Translations under genes and position numbers: made by a program
NCBI GenBank assembly: GCA_028873795.1
Contig: JAPPNP010000070.1
Coordinates: 1 to 64,000, forward strand
Length of the DNA: 64,000 bases
Direction of reading: 5' to 3'
DNA from: Chloroflexota bacterium
GTDB taxonomy: Bacteria; Chloroflexota; UBA11872
The notes under the pieces: generated by a model
What the model was told of the DNA's origin: nothing
Database searches by the model: none
Seen by the model: only the letters and a program-made list of their open reading frames with translations
Part shown: in pieces, positions 1 through 8,265 of the stretch
Numbering within the stretch: position 1 is the first letter of the stretch
How the letters are laid out: each line of letters begins with the position of its first letter

Positions 1-2
1 AC

Positions 3-26
3 GCCGCCGAGGTTGCGCTCGGCGGC
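3..26 (-). terminator. Hairpin just downstream of tRNA-Glu
   Basis: A perfect 9-bp stem (GCCGCCGAG at 3-11 with CTCGGCGGC at 18-26) and a 6-base loop lies 24 bases beyond the 3' end of the minus-strand tRNA. Position and GC-rich stem fit an intrinsic terminator or 3' processing barrier. The window ends before any U-tract could be seen, so termination itself is unproven. Confidence 0.4.
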
Positions 27-49
27 CCGGTTATGAACACAGTATCTGG

Positions 50-126
50 TGGTAGGGCATGCGGGATTCGAACCCGCGATCTCCGCCTTGAGAGGGCGGT
101 GTCCTAGGCCGCTAGACGAATGCCCC
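50..126 (-). tRNA. tRNA-Glu (anticodon CTC), CCA encoded
   Basis: Read on the minus strand it starts GGGGCATTCGTCTAG and folds into a full cloverleaf. The 7-bp acceptor stem begins with a G-U pair, the anticodon stem is CCGCC/GGCGG, and the loop CTCTCAA carries anticodon CTC, which reads the glutamate codon GAG. The T-loop is GTTCGAATC. The 3' CCA is encoded at 50-52. It is a single gene, not part of a visible tRNA cluster. Confidence 0.95.
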
Positions 127-219
127 ATGCGGCGCTGCGCCGCCCGCCATGCTACCGAAACGGCAATGTGCGGTGTAGGCGCGTAGAATCGAGAGTCGGG
201 GGCGCGGTGCTTGCCGGGG

Positions 220-254
220 CCCTCACCCTAGCCCTCTCCCAGAGGGAGAGGGGA
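220..254. repeat. CCCTCACCCTAGCCCTC-type intergenic palindrome, copy 1
   Basis: A C-rich run (CCCTCACCCTAGCCCTCTCC) is followed by its complement (GAGGGAGAGGGG), forming a hairpin upstream of ffh. A diverged copy lies at 2473-2508 and a third, weaker one at 21064-21100, so this is a dispersed family and not an ffh-specific signal. Both of the first two copies are followed by the same short flank, GGACCGGAC or TCGGAC-like. Confidence 0.7.
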
Positions 255-304
255 TCGGACCGGAATTCGAAGGAGAGCTACCACGCCTAGCCGGACCACC
301 GCCG

Positions 305-1642
305 ATGTTTGACACCCTGACCGAGCGGCTGGGGGGCGTGTTCGAGCGCCTCGGGCGCCGCGGGCGGCTGTCCGAGAGGGATGTAACCGCCGCGCTGCGC
401 GAGGTGCGCATGGCGCTGCTCGAGGCCGACGTCAACTTCAAAGTGGCGCGGGATCTCGTGGCGGGCATCCGGGAGCGCGCCGTGGGCGCCGAGGTCCTCG
501 ACAGCGTCACGCCGGCCCAGCAGGTCATCAAGATCGTCAACGATCAGCTGGTTGAGCTGCTGGGCACCGAGGCGGTGCCGCTAGCGACCGCATCCAAGCC
601 GCCAACCGTCGTAATGCTGGTGGGTCTGCAGGGGTCGGGCAAGACCACTGCGGCGGCCAAGCTGGCGTTGGGCGCCAAGGGCCGCGGCGGCACGCCCCTG
701 CTGGTGGCGGCGGACACCCAGCGGCCCGCTGCGATCGATCAGCTGGTCACGCTCGCGCGGCAGGTCGAATTGCCGGTTCACGAGGAAGGCACCAGCGCCG
801 CGCCGCTGGATATCGCCGTCAACGGCGTGGCGCGCGCCCGCGCCGAGGGCCACAGTCACGTGATCCTCGACACCGCCGGCCGACTGCAGGTCGACGACGC
901 GCTGATGGACGAGATTGGACGCATCTCGAAGCGCATCACGCCCAACGAGACACTGCTGGTCGCGGACGCCACTACCGGCCAGGAAGCGGTGGCCGTGTCC
1001 GAGGCGTTCCACGCCCGCAGCCCGCTCACGGGGCTGATCCTGACCAAGCTCGACGGCGACGCCAGGGGCGGCGCGGCGCTGTCGGTACGGGCCGTGACCG
1101 GGGTGCCCATCAAGTTCGTCGGCACCGGCGAGTCCATCGAGCCGCTGGAAACATTCCATCCCGACCGCATGGCCTCGCGGATTCTGGGAATGGGCGACGT
1201 GCTCTCGCTGGTCGAGCGCGCCGAGCAGGTTATCGACGAGCGCAAGGCCAAGGAGATGCAGCGCAAGATGCGCGAGGCGTCCTTTGGGTTGGACGACTTC
1301 CTGGATCAACTCGAGCAGGTGAAGCAGATGGGGTCGCTGAGCCAGGTGATGAGCATGCTGCCGGGCATGAGCGGCGCGATGAACGACCCGAACGTGCGGC
1401 AGGCCGTGGAGGGCAAGGGGCTGCGCCGCTTTGAGGCGATCATCCTCTCCATGACGCCCCAGGAACGCGCGTCGCCGGACATCATCACGGGACGGCGGCG
1501 GCGGCGCATCGCGGACGGCAGCGGCACGTCGGTGCAGGACGTGAACCAGCTACTCAAGCAGTTCAAGCAAGCCCGCCAAATGATGCAGATGATGAGCAGC
1601 GGCAAGATGCCGGCCGGCCTCAAGGGGTTATTCGGAGGCTAG
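305..1642 (+). CDS. ffh: Signal recognition particle protein Ffh
   Basis: A 445-residue SRP54-type GTPase that binds signal sequences and SRP RNA and delivers ribosomes to the membrane receptor FtsY. The N domain is residues 1-95. The G domain shows GLQGSGKTT (about 108), DTAGRLQ (about 188), and TKLDGDARGG (about 247). The C-terminal M domain is methionine rich, including a run of QMMQMM near the end, and has a basic RRRRR helix for RNA binding. Length is normal for the family. The start MFDTL is canonical. A purine-rich GAAGGAGAG lies about 30 bases upstream, too far to be a good ribosome site. The TAG stop overlaps the stop of the convergent next gene in the shared tetranucleotide CTAG. 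Confidence 0.97.
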   Translation: MFDTLTERLGGVFERLGRRGRLSERDVTAALREVRMALLEADVNFKVARDLVAGIRERAVGAEVLDSVTPAQQVIKIVNDQLVELLGTEAVPLATASKPPTVVMLVGLQGSGKTTAAAKLALGAKGRGGTPLLVAADTQRPAAIDQLVTLARQVELPVHEEGTSAAPLDIAVNGVARARAEGHSHVILDTAGRLQVDDALMDEIGRISKRITPNETLLVADATTGQEAVAVSEAFHARSPLTGLILTKLDGDARGGAALSVRAVTGVPIKFVGTGESIEPLETFHPDRMASRILGMGDVLSLVERAEQVIDERKAKEMQRKMREASFGLDDFLDQLEQVKQMGSLSQVMSMLPGMSGAMNDPNVRQAVEGKGLRRFEAIILSMTPQERASPDIITGRRRRRIADGSGTSVQDVNQLLKQFKQARQMMQMMSSGKMPAGLKGLFGG

Positions 1643-2451
1643 GCGAGCGCCGGCGCGTCGCCGGCAAGCTCGTGGTCGCGCCAATCGGTCAAGAACATAT
1701 GGCCGGGGGCATGGGTGATCATCAGCGGCGGGCGCGAGGCCTGCGCCACGGCCTGGGGCGTGACGCCGCAGGCCCAGAAGACCGGCACCTCATCGGGGCG
1801 AATCTCAACAGGGTCGCCCCAATCGGGCGCTGCGATGTCCGCGATGCCCAGCGCTTGTGGGTCGCCGGCGTGCACGGGCGCGCCGTGCACGCGCGGATAG
1901 CGAGCCGTGATTTCGTGGGCCTCGTCGACTCGATCGGCCGGGATGGGCCGCATGCTCACGACTATGGGACCGGCGAACGGACCGACGGGCGCGCAGGCGA
2001 CCGAGGTGCGGTACATGGGCACGGTCACGTCCTGCTCCAGGTGACGCAGCGGGAAACCGGCGTCTTGTAGCGCGGCCTCGAACGTGAAGCTGCAGCCGAG
2101 CAGGAATCCCACCATGTCGTCTTGCCACTGCATTAGCGCATCGGTTGGCTCCCCGCCGCGCGCCTCTCCGTCGACGTACACGCGGTAGCGCGGGGCGTCG
2201 CGGCGGATGTCCGCGCCGGGGGCGAATCGAGACGGCTCGGCGTCACCAACCGCGGTGCGCTCCAAGAGCGGGCACGGCTGTGGATTGGCCCGGCAGAAGG
2301 CCTCGAAGTCGTCGGCCAGCGCGGCCGGCAGCATCACCAGGTTGGCCTGCACATAGCCCCGGGCCAGTCCGGCGGTAGTCGCGGTCCAAGAGGCGGCGCG
2401 GCAGGCGGCGCGCACGGCCGCGCCGGTTTCGAGTCGTTCGGTGATGACCAT
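1639..2451 (-). CDS. DUF1445 / D-glutamate cyclase family hydro-lyase
   Basis: A 270-residue soluble protein of the UPF0317/DUF1445 (YcsI-like) family, annotated in databases as putative hydro-lyase and, from work on the mammalian mitochondrial protein DGLUCY, linked to conversion of D-glutamate to 5-oxo-D-proline. Family features include the N-terminal helix with GYVQANLVMLP, the central WQDDMVGFLLGCSFTFEAAL segment and the C-terminal WACGVTPQ and HAPGHMFLTD motifs. The next gene (2554-3450) is the DUF4392 partner that is fused to this domain in DGLUCY, which strengthens the assignment. Activity in this organism is inferred; other hydro-lyase substrates remain possible. Confidence 0.85.
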   Translation of the reverse strand: MVITERLETGAAVRAACRAASWTATTAGLARGYVQANLVMLPAALADDFEAFCRANPQPCPLLERTAVGDAEPSRFAPGADIRRDAPRYRVYVDGEARGGEPTDALMQWQDDMVGFLLGCSFTFEAALQDAGFPLRHLEQDVTVPMYRTSVACAPVGPFAGPIVVSMRPIPADRVDEAHEITARYPRVHGAPVHAGDPQALGIADIAAPDWGDPVEIRPDEVPVFWACGVTPQAVAQASRPPLMITHAPGHMFLTDWRDHELAGDAPALA

Positions 2452-2472
2452 GCGGGGGCTCGTTGCCGGAAT

Positions 2473-2508
2473 CCCCTCATCCTAGCCTTCTCCCCAGGGG
2501 AGAAGGGA
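2473..2508. repeat. CCCTCACCC-type intergenic palindrome, copy 2
   Basis: The sequence CCCCTCATCCTAGCCTTCTC followed by CCAGGGGAGAAGGGA forms a hairpin upstream of the DUF1445 gene. It matches the copy at 220-254 with several compensated substitutions, so the stem is kept although the bases differ. Confidence 0.6.
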
Positions 2509-2553
2509 CCGGACATTCGCTACCTGAGGCCTAAATCGGTCGACGAGACCGGC

Positions 2554-3450
2554 TCATGCCACGCTTGAGATTCCCCGATAGCGCTCGACAATGGCGCGAA
2601 TTCGGGCGAGCATCTCGGCGTTCACCGCCGGCGAGTGACCATCGACCATGGCGGTGTTCGAGCGGGTCATGCCGTCCACCGCGCCCGCCGCCACGAGACG
2701 CGAAATCCAACTCGCTTCGGTGTCACCGCCCGGCAGCGTGTCGCGCCCCGTCACGATATCCAGCATGGCGACCAGGCCATAGGCGCCCCAGTTGCTGACC
2801 TCGGCCAGCAGCAGGTGCTGCGCGCGGGTCACGCTGACGCCGGGGATGAGGCCCTTGGCCTGGAGGCAGGGCGCAATGGCGCCCATGCCGATCTCGTTGC
2901 CGCCGTCGCCGACCGCCACCGAGAGGGGCGCGCGCATCAGCGGGTCCAGTGCGGCGGCGATGCCGGTGATGTCCTCGCCACGCATAGTCAATCGACGCCC
3001 GTCCGCCGTCGTGCCCGGCCGCTCGATCGCCACCACCAGATCGGGTGCGTTCTCGCGGCGCAACGCTTCGCAGGCCTCTGCGGCGCCGCGCTCGGTGCAC
3101 GGCGCCGCAATGACCGGGCCGACGTCAGTAAGCAGCGCGTCGACGACGGGCACGGTCGTGTCACAGGCCACGGTGACCACGGCCCAGCCGAGCGTCGTGA
3201 GCGTCCGGCCGACGGCCATCGTCCCTGGGGGTCCGTCGGTCTCTCCGATCCCGCCAACCGGAAATCCCGTGAGGAGCATCGCCTGCGCGGGCGGGCGATC
3301 CGCGATTGCTACGGCAGCACGGGCGTAGGCGTCACCGGGCAGCAGCCCGCGGCAGGCGCCAAGGCCGCGAGCGTCCGTAGGAAAGACGACGTCGGCGATT
3401 TCAACCGCGGCGGAGGCGTTGCGGTGCTGGTTGGTCATCATCTGGATCAC
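2554..3450 (-). CDS. DUF4392 protein, D-glutamate cyclase C-terminal type
   Basis: A 298-residue protein of the DUF4392 family, the C-terminal half of mammalian D-glutamate cyclase. Characteristic stretches are LLTGFPVGGIGETDGPPG near residue 60, a central VVAIERPG strand, the glycine-rich VGDGGNEIGMG around residue 185, and SNWGAYGL near 218. It lies 102 bases upstream of the DUF1445 gene on the same strand, so the two are probably co-transcribed and may form a complex. The first start codon here is GTG at 3450 (MIQMMTNQ); internal ATGs at residues 4 and 5 are equally possible. The exact reaction of this half is not established. Confidence 0.82.
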   Translation of the reverse strand: MIQMMTNQHRNASAAVEIADVVFPTDARGLGACRGLLPGDAYARAAVAIADRPPAQAMLLTGFPVGGIGETDGPPGTMAVGRTLTTLGWAVVTVACDTTVPVVDALLTDVGPVIAAPCTERGAAEACEALRRENAPDLVVAIERPGTTADGRRLTMRGEDITGIAAALDPLMRAPLSVAVGDGGNEIGMGAIAPCLQAKGLIPGVSVTRAQHLLLAEVSNWGAYGLVAMLDIVTGRDTLPGGDTEASWISRLVAAGAVDGMTRSNTAMVDGHSPAVNAEMLARIRAIVERYRGISSVA

Positions 3451-3513
3451 GAGTCACTCGCGGAGGTGGCGGAAGCATACGCGACGCGCATCGACTTTCG
3501 GCGACGCCCCTGC

Positions 3514-4215
3514 TCAGGTCGCACCAATGACGCCGAACGCGGCAAGTCCGCCCACGTAGAGCGCCGTGCCCGAAAGCGCCACGAGAGCCTCCGTGCGCCC
3601 GATCCCTCGGGGGAGCAGCGCCATGACTCCCATGTTCACGGCCGCGTGAATCGGGATGAGGGCAACCACCAGCAGCGGCCACTGCGCGACGAGCAGCGTA
3701 AACCCGATGTGCGCGGCGCCGGCGAACAGGCGCTCGACGACGCCCCAGGCCGGCGCGATCTCGCGGTCCAGACCTATCTTGGCGAGTTCCTGCTGGGCCT
3801 CCAGCGCCTTGGGGTCGTCACGCCGCATGAGCGAGAGCCGTACGAAACCGACCTGGATGCCGTAGACGGCCTCCACCGCGGCCCAGCCCGCGCCGATGGC
3901 ATAGGCCGTGGCGAAATCCCGGCTGGCCACAAGCACCACGACCAGCCGCACCACCTCCTCGGTTGGGCCCGCCAGCGCGGGCGTCCAGCGGCGCATGACG
4001 TCCATGTCGGCGCCGAGTCGCCGCAGGCCCAGGATGACCGGCAGGCGCAGCACCAGCGCCAGAACCCATCCCAGCGCGCCCGCCCCAAACCAGCCCCACG
4101 ACACCTCATGGCCCAGCCAAACAGGCACAAAGACAAGCGCGGCGGTTGCCGCGAGGGCACCGACGCCGCCCGCCGCCTGCCCCAGAGTCCCCCGCAACGG
4201 CGTCCGGGCTGTCAT
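3514..4215 (-). CDS. YhfC-type glutamic intramembrane protease candidate
   Basis: A 233-residue polytopic membrane protein with about six hydrophobic segments. It carries the pattern expected of the YhfC/PrsW/CPBP glutamic intramembrane proteases: E86-E87-V-V-R90 inside a membrane segment, E115 in GWAAVE, H169 in the segment RLFAGAAHIG, and H190 and N194 in IPIHAAVN. These positions match the order EExxR, then E, H and H/N known for the YhfC subgroup. The substrate is unknown. It sits 63 bases upstream of the DUF4392 gene in the same direction. A general integral membrane protein without protease activity is the alternative. Confidence 0.68.
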   Translation of the reverse strand: MTARTPLRGTLGQAAGGVGALAATAALVFVPVWLGHEVSWGWFGAGALGWVLALVLRLPVILGLRRLGADMDVMRRWTPALAGPTEEVVRLVVVLVASRDFATAYAIGAGWAAVEAVYGIQVGFVRLSLMRRDDPKALEAQQELAKIGLDREIAPAWGVVERLFAGAAHIGFTLLVAQWPLLVVALIPIHAAVNMGVMALLPRGIGRTEALVALSGTALYVGGLAAFGVIGAT

Positions 4216-4272
4216 CCTGGCAGCTCGCGAGCGGAGTTCTCGTCTGCCGACAGGTGCAATCGCGGCGCCGCG

Positions 4273-5307
4273 CTACAGATCCAGATTCACCGGCTCCCAC
4301 TGGCGTGATTTCGCGCTGCGGTAGGCCGCGTCGATCACCATGTTGGCGATGTAGCCGTCGACAAAGTCCTCGTCGGACGGCTTGCCGTGGCTCAGGGCCT
4401 CGACGAAATGGAACATCTGGCCGTGGTAGCCGTACTGCCAGGCCTCGTCGGCTTGCGGGAAGGTCCAGCCGGTGTCGGAGTCGGCCTTCTCCTGCACGTA
4501 GCCGATCGAGTTGAGGCTGAAGGCGCGGATGGGCGTGCCGTGGGTGGAGTTGATGTGGATCAGCCCGTCGGTACCGTAGATCTCGGTGCGCACGTCCATG
4601 CCGCCGTGATTGCTCCAGCCGGCTTCGACCTGGCCCAGGCTGTCGTTTTCGAAGCGGATCAGCGCAATGGCGTTGTCCTCGAACGGCACATCATGCTCCA
4701 GGGTGTCGGCCCAGCAGAACACCTCCTTGGGCATCACGTCCTTGCCGATGAACACGCGGCAGGCGGCTACGGCATGAATGCCCATGCCCAGGAGCGGTCC
4801 GCCGCCGCTCTTTTCCACGTCCCAGGCGTAGCTCGCGTGCGAACCCGTGTGGGCTTCGCGCGCGCGGACGATGAGCACCTTGCCGATGGCCCCGTCCTCC
4901 ACCGCCTGCCGCGCCCGAAGCACGTCCGGCATGAAGGCCTCGGTTTCGGCGTAGCCGTGCCATACGCCGTGCTCGCGCACCGCGTCGAGGATGGTCTTGG
5001 CCTCGGGGCCGTTGCGGCCCAAGGGCTTCGTGCAAACCACGGCCTTGCCCGCCTCGGCGGCCGCGATGCAGGCCGGGGCGTGGGCGTCGTTCGGCAGACC
5101 GACCGCGACCAGATCGACGTCGTCGCGGGCGACGGCCGCGTTCATGTCGGTGGTCCACTCGGGAATGCCCCACTCAGCCGCGAACTTCGCGGCCCGGGCC
5201 TCGCTGCGCGAGAAGTTCACCACGACCTGTTGCCCCGGCACGTAGCGCAGCGCGCGCATGAAGAAGTCACACACGAACCCGCTGCCGAGCATGGCGATGC
5301 GAATCAT
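4273..5307 (-). CDS. Gfo/Idh/MocA-family NAD(P)-dependent oxidoreductase
   Basis: A 344-residue sugar- or inositol-type dehydrogenase. The N-terminal Rossmann fold begins MIRIAMLGSGFVCDFFMRAL; the signature catalytic lysine lies in CTKPLGRNG near residue 95 (usual EKP); and GMGIHAVAACRVF near residue 177 gives the usual Gx(2)H histidine of the C-terminal alpha/beta domain. Substrate cannot be told from sequence. It is followed 57 bases later by the YhfC-like gene and preceded by the SLC13-type transporter (21-base gap), so uptake and oxidation of the same compound is possible but unproven. Confidence 0.9.
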   Translation of the reverse strand: MIRIAMLGSGFVCDFFMRALRYVPGQQVVVNFSRSEARAAKFAAEWGIPEWTTDMNAAVARDDVDLVAVGLPNDAHAPACIAAAEAGKAVVCTKPLGRNGPEAKTILDAVREHGVWHGYAETEAFMPDVLRARQAVEDGAIGKVLIVRAREAHTGSHASYAWDVEKSGGGPLLGMGIHAVAACRVFIGKDVMPKEVFCWADTLEHDVPFEDNAIALIRFENDSLGQVEAGWSNHGGMDVRTEIYGTDGLIHINSTHGTPIRAFSLNSIGYVQEKADSDTGWTFPQADEAWQYGYHGQMFHFVEALSHGKPSDEDFVDGYIANMVIDAAYRSAKSRQWEPVNLDL

Positions 5308-5328
5308 TTGGACGGCCCCCCTTTGGGT

Positions 5329-7146
5329 TTATGAACCTCCGGCGCCAAACATCAGCGCCAGCATGCCGAAGTCGACGAGCAATACAAGCAGCGCGATGGG
5401 AATGCCGGCGCGCGCGTAGTCGCGCGGACGAAAGTTCCCCGGTCCCATGACGAGCAGATTGACCGGGTGCGCGTAGGCGGTGATGAATCCGGTGGAGGCC
5501 GCCAGCGCCACGCCCATGGCAAACATGCGGGGGTCCGCGCCGACCAGGGCCGCGGCGCTGAGCGCCACGGGCGCCATCAGCACCGCGGTGACGTGATTCC
5601 CGAGCACGTGGGTGAACATGGCGGTGAGCAGGAGCATGCTCGCGAGCACGATCCAGGGACCGCCGTCGCCCAGCGACTCGGCCAGCGACTCCCCGACCAG
5701 CGCCGCGGCGCCGCTCTGTCGCATGGCCTCGGCCAGCGTCAGCATGCCGCCGATGACCACGATGGCGCGCCAGTCGACGGCGGCCAGCGTCTCGCGGCCG
5801 CGGACGCAGCCGGTCACGACCATGGCCGCCGCCGCCGCCAGCGCCACGATGGCCACCGGCGCGAGTTGAAGCAGGAGCGCGGCGACGAAACCGGCCACGA
5901 TGGCGACGGCGATGGGCGCCTGTCGCGGACGCAGCGTCAGGCCCACCCGCTCGGTCACCACCACGAAGTCCGGGTCGTCGCGCAGCTCCGCGATTCGCGG
6001 CAGCGGTCCGAGCACCAGCAACGCATCGCCGACGCGCAGCGGCATGTCATGGAGGTGGGTGCGCCGGGGCGCCCCGTCTCGCCAGATTCCCAAGACGCTC
6101 AGCCCGTAGCGATCCCGGAAGTTGAGCGAGGGCACCGTCTCACCCACCAGGGTGCTGCGCGGGGCCAGCGACGCCTCGGCGAACTCCACGTTCTCCGTTT
6201 GCAGCGCGGCGGCGCCCAGGGTCGATGGACGCGGCTCCGGCAGCGCAAATCGCTCACGCAGCCGGGTGATGTCACGGTCGCGGGCGCTCATGACCAGCAC
6301 CTCGCCCGCGTGCAGCACCACCTCGGGCGCCGGCGCAATGTCCGTGCCGCCCTGCCGCTGGATGGCCACGATCGAGATGCCGAAGTCGGTGCGGATGCCG
6401 CTCTCGCGCAGGGTCAGGCCCACGAGCGGGCTCACGGGCGGAATGGCGACTTCGTAAAGGCGTTCTTCGAGCCGATAGGGCACGTGGTCCTCGCGCGCTC
6501 GCGGGAGCAAGGCGTCACCGGCGGCGCCCGACGCATGCCGCGGCAATAGCCGGTGCCGCCCGAACACCAGCGCCAGAACGCCGGCAACCAGAATCGCCGC
6601 GCCGAACGGCGTGAAATCCAGCAGGCCGAACGGCTCGATGCCTTCCCGGGCGACCACGCTGTTTACCAGCAGGTTCGACGGCGTCCCCACCAGGGTGAGC
6701 ACGCTGCCAAGCAGGGTGGCGTATGACAGCGGTAGCAATACTCGGGAAATCGGGATCTTGAGCTCGCGCGCGGCGGCCACCGCGGCGGGCAGAAGCACGC
6801 CGCCCGCGGCAATCGCGTTCATGAAGCCCGAGAGCAGGGCGGCCGCGAGCACCGTGAAGGCGATCAGCCGCGCCTCGCTGTTCCCAGCGAGGCGCCCGAT
6901 CAAACGACCCATCCAGTGCGCCACGCCGGTGTTCGCGAGGCCGGCGCTCATCACCATCACCGCGCCGATCGTTACGACCGCGCTGTTCGAGAACCCGCGG
7001 AGGGCCGCCTCGAAGTCGATCGCGCGGCCGAAAAACAGGGCCAGCAGCACGGCAATGGCCGTCACCTCGAACGGCACGCGTCCGCTGGCCAAGACCACAA
7101 CCGCCACGCCCACGACCACCAGCACGAACACGATTTCGCCGGTCAT
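5329..7146 (-). CDS. SLC13/DASS-type permease with two TrkA-C (RCK_C) domains
   Basis: A 605-residue secondary transporter. Hydrophobic helices span residues 1-200 and 390-605, and the cytoplasmic middle (about 205-380) holds two TrkA-C-like modules, seen as GLTLRESGIRTDFGISIVAI with VLVMSARD, then GETVPSLNFRDRYGLSVLGI with ALLVLG. The loop VGTPSNLLVNSVV (about 155) matches the SNT anion-binding motif of DASS transporters. The family moves dicarboxylates or sulfate with sodium; RCK_C modules bind regulatory ligands in other transporters. Position next to the oxidoreductase at 4273-5307 suggests an organic acid substrate, which is inference. Confidence 0.85.
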   Translation of the reverse strand: MTGEIVFVLVVVGVAVVVLASGRVPFEVTAIAVLLALFFGRAIDFEAALRGFSNSAVVTIGAVMVMSAGLANTGVAHWMGRLIGRLAGNSEARLIAFTVLAAALLSGFMNAIAAGGVLLPAAVAAARELKIPISRVLLPLSYATLLGSVLTLVGTPSNLLVNSVVAREGIEPFGLLDFTPFGAAILVAGVLALVFGRHRLLPRHASGAAGDALLPRAREDHVPYRLEERLYEVAIPPVSPLVGLTLRESGIRTDFGISIVAIQRQGGTDIAPAPEVVLHAGEVLVMSARDRDITRLRERFALPEPRPSTLGAAALQTENVEFAEASLAPRSTLVGETVPSLNFRDRYGLSVLGIWRDGAPRRTHLHDMPLRVGDALLVLGPLPRIAELRDDPDFVVVTERVGLTLRPRQAPIAVAIVAGFVAALLLQLAPVAIVALAAAAAMVVTGCVRGRETLAAVDWRAIVVIGGMLTLAEAMRQSGAAALVGESLAESLGDGGPWIVLASMLLLTAMFTHVLGNHVTAVLMAPVALSAAALVGADPRMFAMGVALAASTGFITAYAHPVNLLVMGPGNFRPRDYARAGIPIALLVLLVDFGMLALMFGAGGS

Positions 7147-7173
7147 CCGGCGAGTCCGCGCCGCACGGAGCGG

Positions 7174-8127
7174 CTAGTCCTCATGCACGTCGAGTTCCAG
7201 CAGCGACGCGGCGCCTTCGACATAGGTCGGATAGCGCAGCTCGACGCCGAGCTCCCGGCGCACCTTGGCGTTGGAGGCCGGGTACGAGCCGGTCACCAGC
7301 CCAAAGAGGCTGGAGGATATCGACGCCTTGGTGCGCGTGAGGCGGGTGAAGCCTTCGTGCAGCTTCACCAGCCCCTGCACCAGGTGCTTGGGCGACGATC
7401 GCGGCGGGCGCGCTCCGGCCTGCGCCGCGAGGTAGCGAAGGTATTCGCTGGTGGGCGCCGGGTCGTCATCGACCGCGAGGTAGACGTCGCCTGAACGCCC
7501 ACGCGACGCGACGGCTTCGATGATGGCGGCGGCGTCCTCCACGTGAATGCGGCTCGTCGGGTTCTTTCCGCCGCCAATAAGCCGCAGGTTCCCGCCCCGC
7601 AGCGACTCGAGCGTCCCGCCTCCCGGACCGTAGACGGTCCCCGCCCGCACGATGCGCGCCGGGAAGCCGTCCGTCTCGTGCTGTTCCAGCAGATAGTCCT
7701 CCGTCTCGACATTGAGCCGACCCAGGACCGTATTTGGCCGCAGCGGCGATTCCTCGGTCAACGTGTCCGGCGAACCCGATCCATAGACGGCCATGGTGCT
7801 GCCATAGACGAACGAGCCGATCTCAATCCCCTCCAGGGCCTCGACGACATTCATGACCCCGCGGATGGTGCGCCGTTCCATGTCGTCCTCGGTATCCGAC
7901 ACGCTGCGCATCACGTAGAAGACGTGGTCCCCGTCCCGGCCGAGGTCTTCGAGCTCGTCCGGGTCGCCCACGTCCGCGAGCTCGATCGTGACGCCAAGCT
8001 CATCGAGCTCGGGCGCGGCATCTTCGTGCTCGTCGATGCCCCGCACATCCCAGCCCGCGGCCACCAAGCGGCGCGCCAGGGCGCTGCCGGTGAAGCCGGT
8101 GATGCCGATGATGAGTCCGCTAGGCAT
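7174..8127 (-). CDS. NAD-dependent epimerase/dehydratase (extended SDR)
   Basis: A 317-residue extended short-chain dehydrogenase using the ATG at 8127 (MPSGLIIGITGFTGSALARR). The NAD site is the shortened GITGFTGSALA; the S-Y-K triad is represented by YGSTMAVYGSG (Ser about 122) and the later VLGRLNVETEDYL region, in which the usual YxxxK is replaced by an N-x-E arrangement, so catalysis is uncertain. RAGTVYGPGGG near 175 is the family substrate-side motif. A GTG/ATG farther upstream would add 19 Arg-rich residues that do not resemble the family. It is divergent from the amidohydrolase gene. Confidence 0.8.
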   Translation of the reverse strand: MPSGLIIGITGFTGSALARRLVAAGWDVRGIDEHEDAAPELDELGVTIELADVGDPDELEDLGRDGDHVFYVMRSVSDTEDDMERRTIRGVMNVVEALEGIEIGSFVYGSTMAVYGSGSPDTLTEESPLRPNTVLGRLNVETEDYLLEQHETDGFPARIVRAGTVYGPGGGTLESLRGGNLRLIGGGKNPTSRIHVEDAAAIIEAVASRGRSGDVYLAVDDDPAPTSEYLRYLAAQAGARPPRSSPKHLVQGLVKLHEGFTRLTRTKASISSSLFGLVTGSYPASNAKVRRELGVELRYPTYVEGAASLLELDVHED

Positions 8128-8265
8128 GCGTCTTCGGCCGGATGGCGAGGGCCTCTCTATCGTGACGCCACGTCTCACGCCCATGCAAGCCGGCCGGAGT
8201 TGCTAGTCCCTCTAGAATGGCCGAGCCGGTCCACTCTCCGCAGCTACGACTCAGGCCGGGCTCGA

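Noticed and set aside
2635-4308. Long plus-strand open frame of about 557 codons across the DUF4392 and YhfC-like genes
   Set aside because: His/Arg/Gly-rich translation without any fold pattern, antisense to two genes with clear families. A GC-bias shadow.
7543-8265. Upstream extension of the amidohydrolase gene
   Set aside because: Overlaps the epimerase on the opposite strand and would bury the Tat signal in the middle of the protein.
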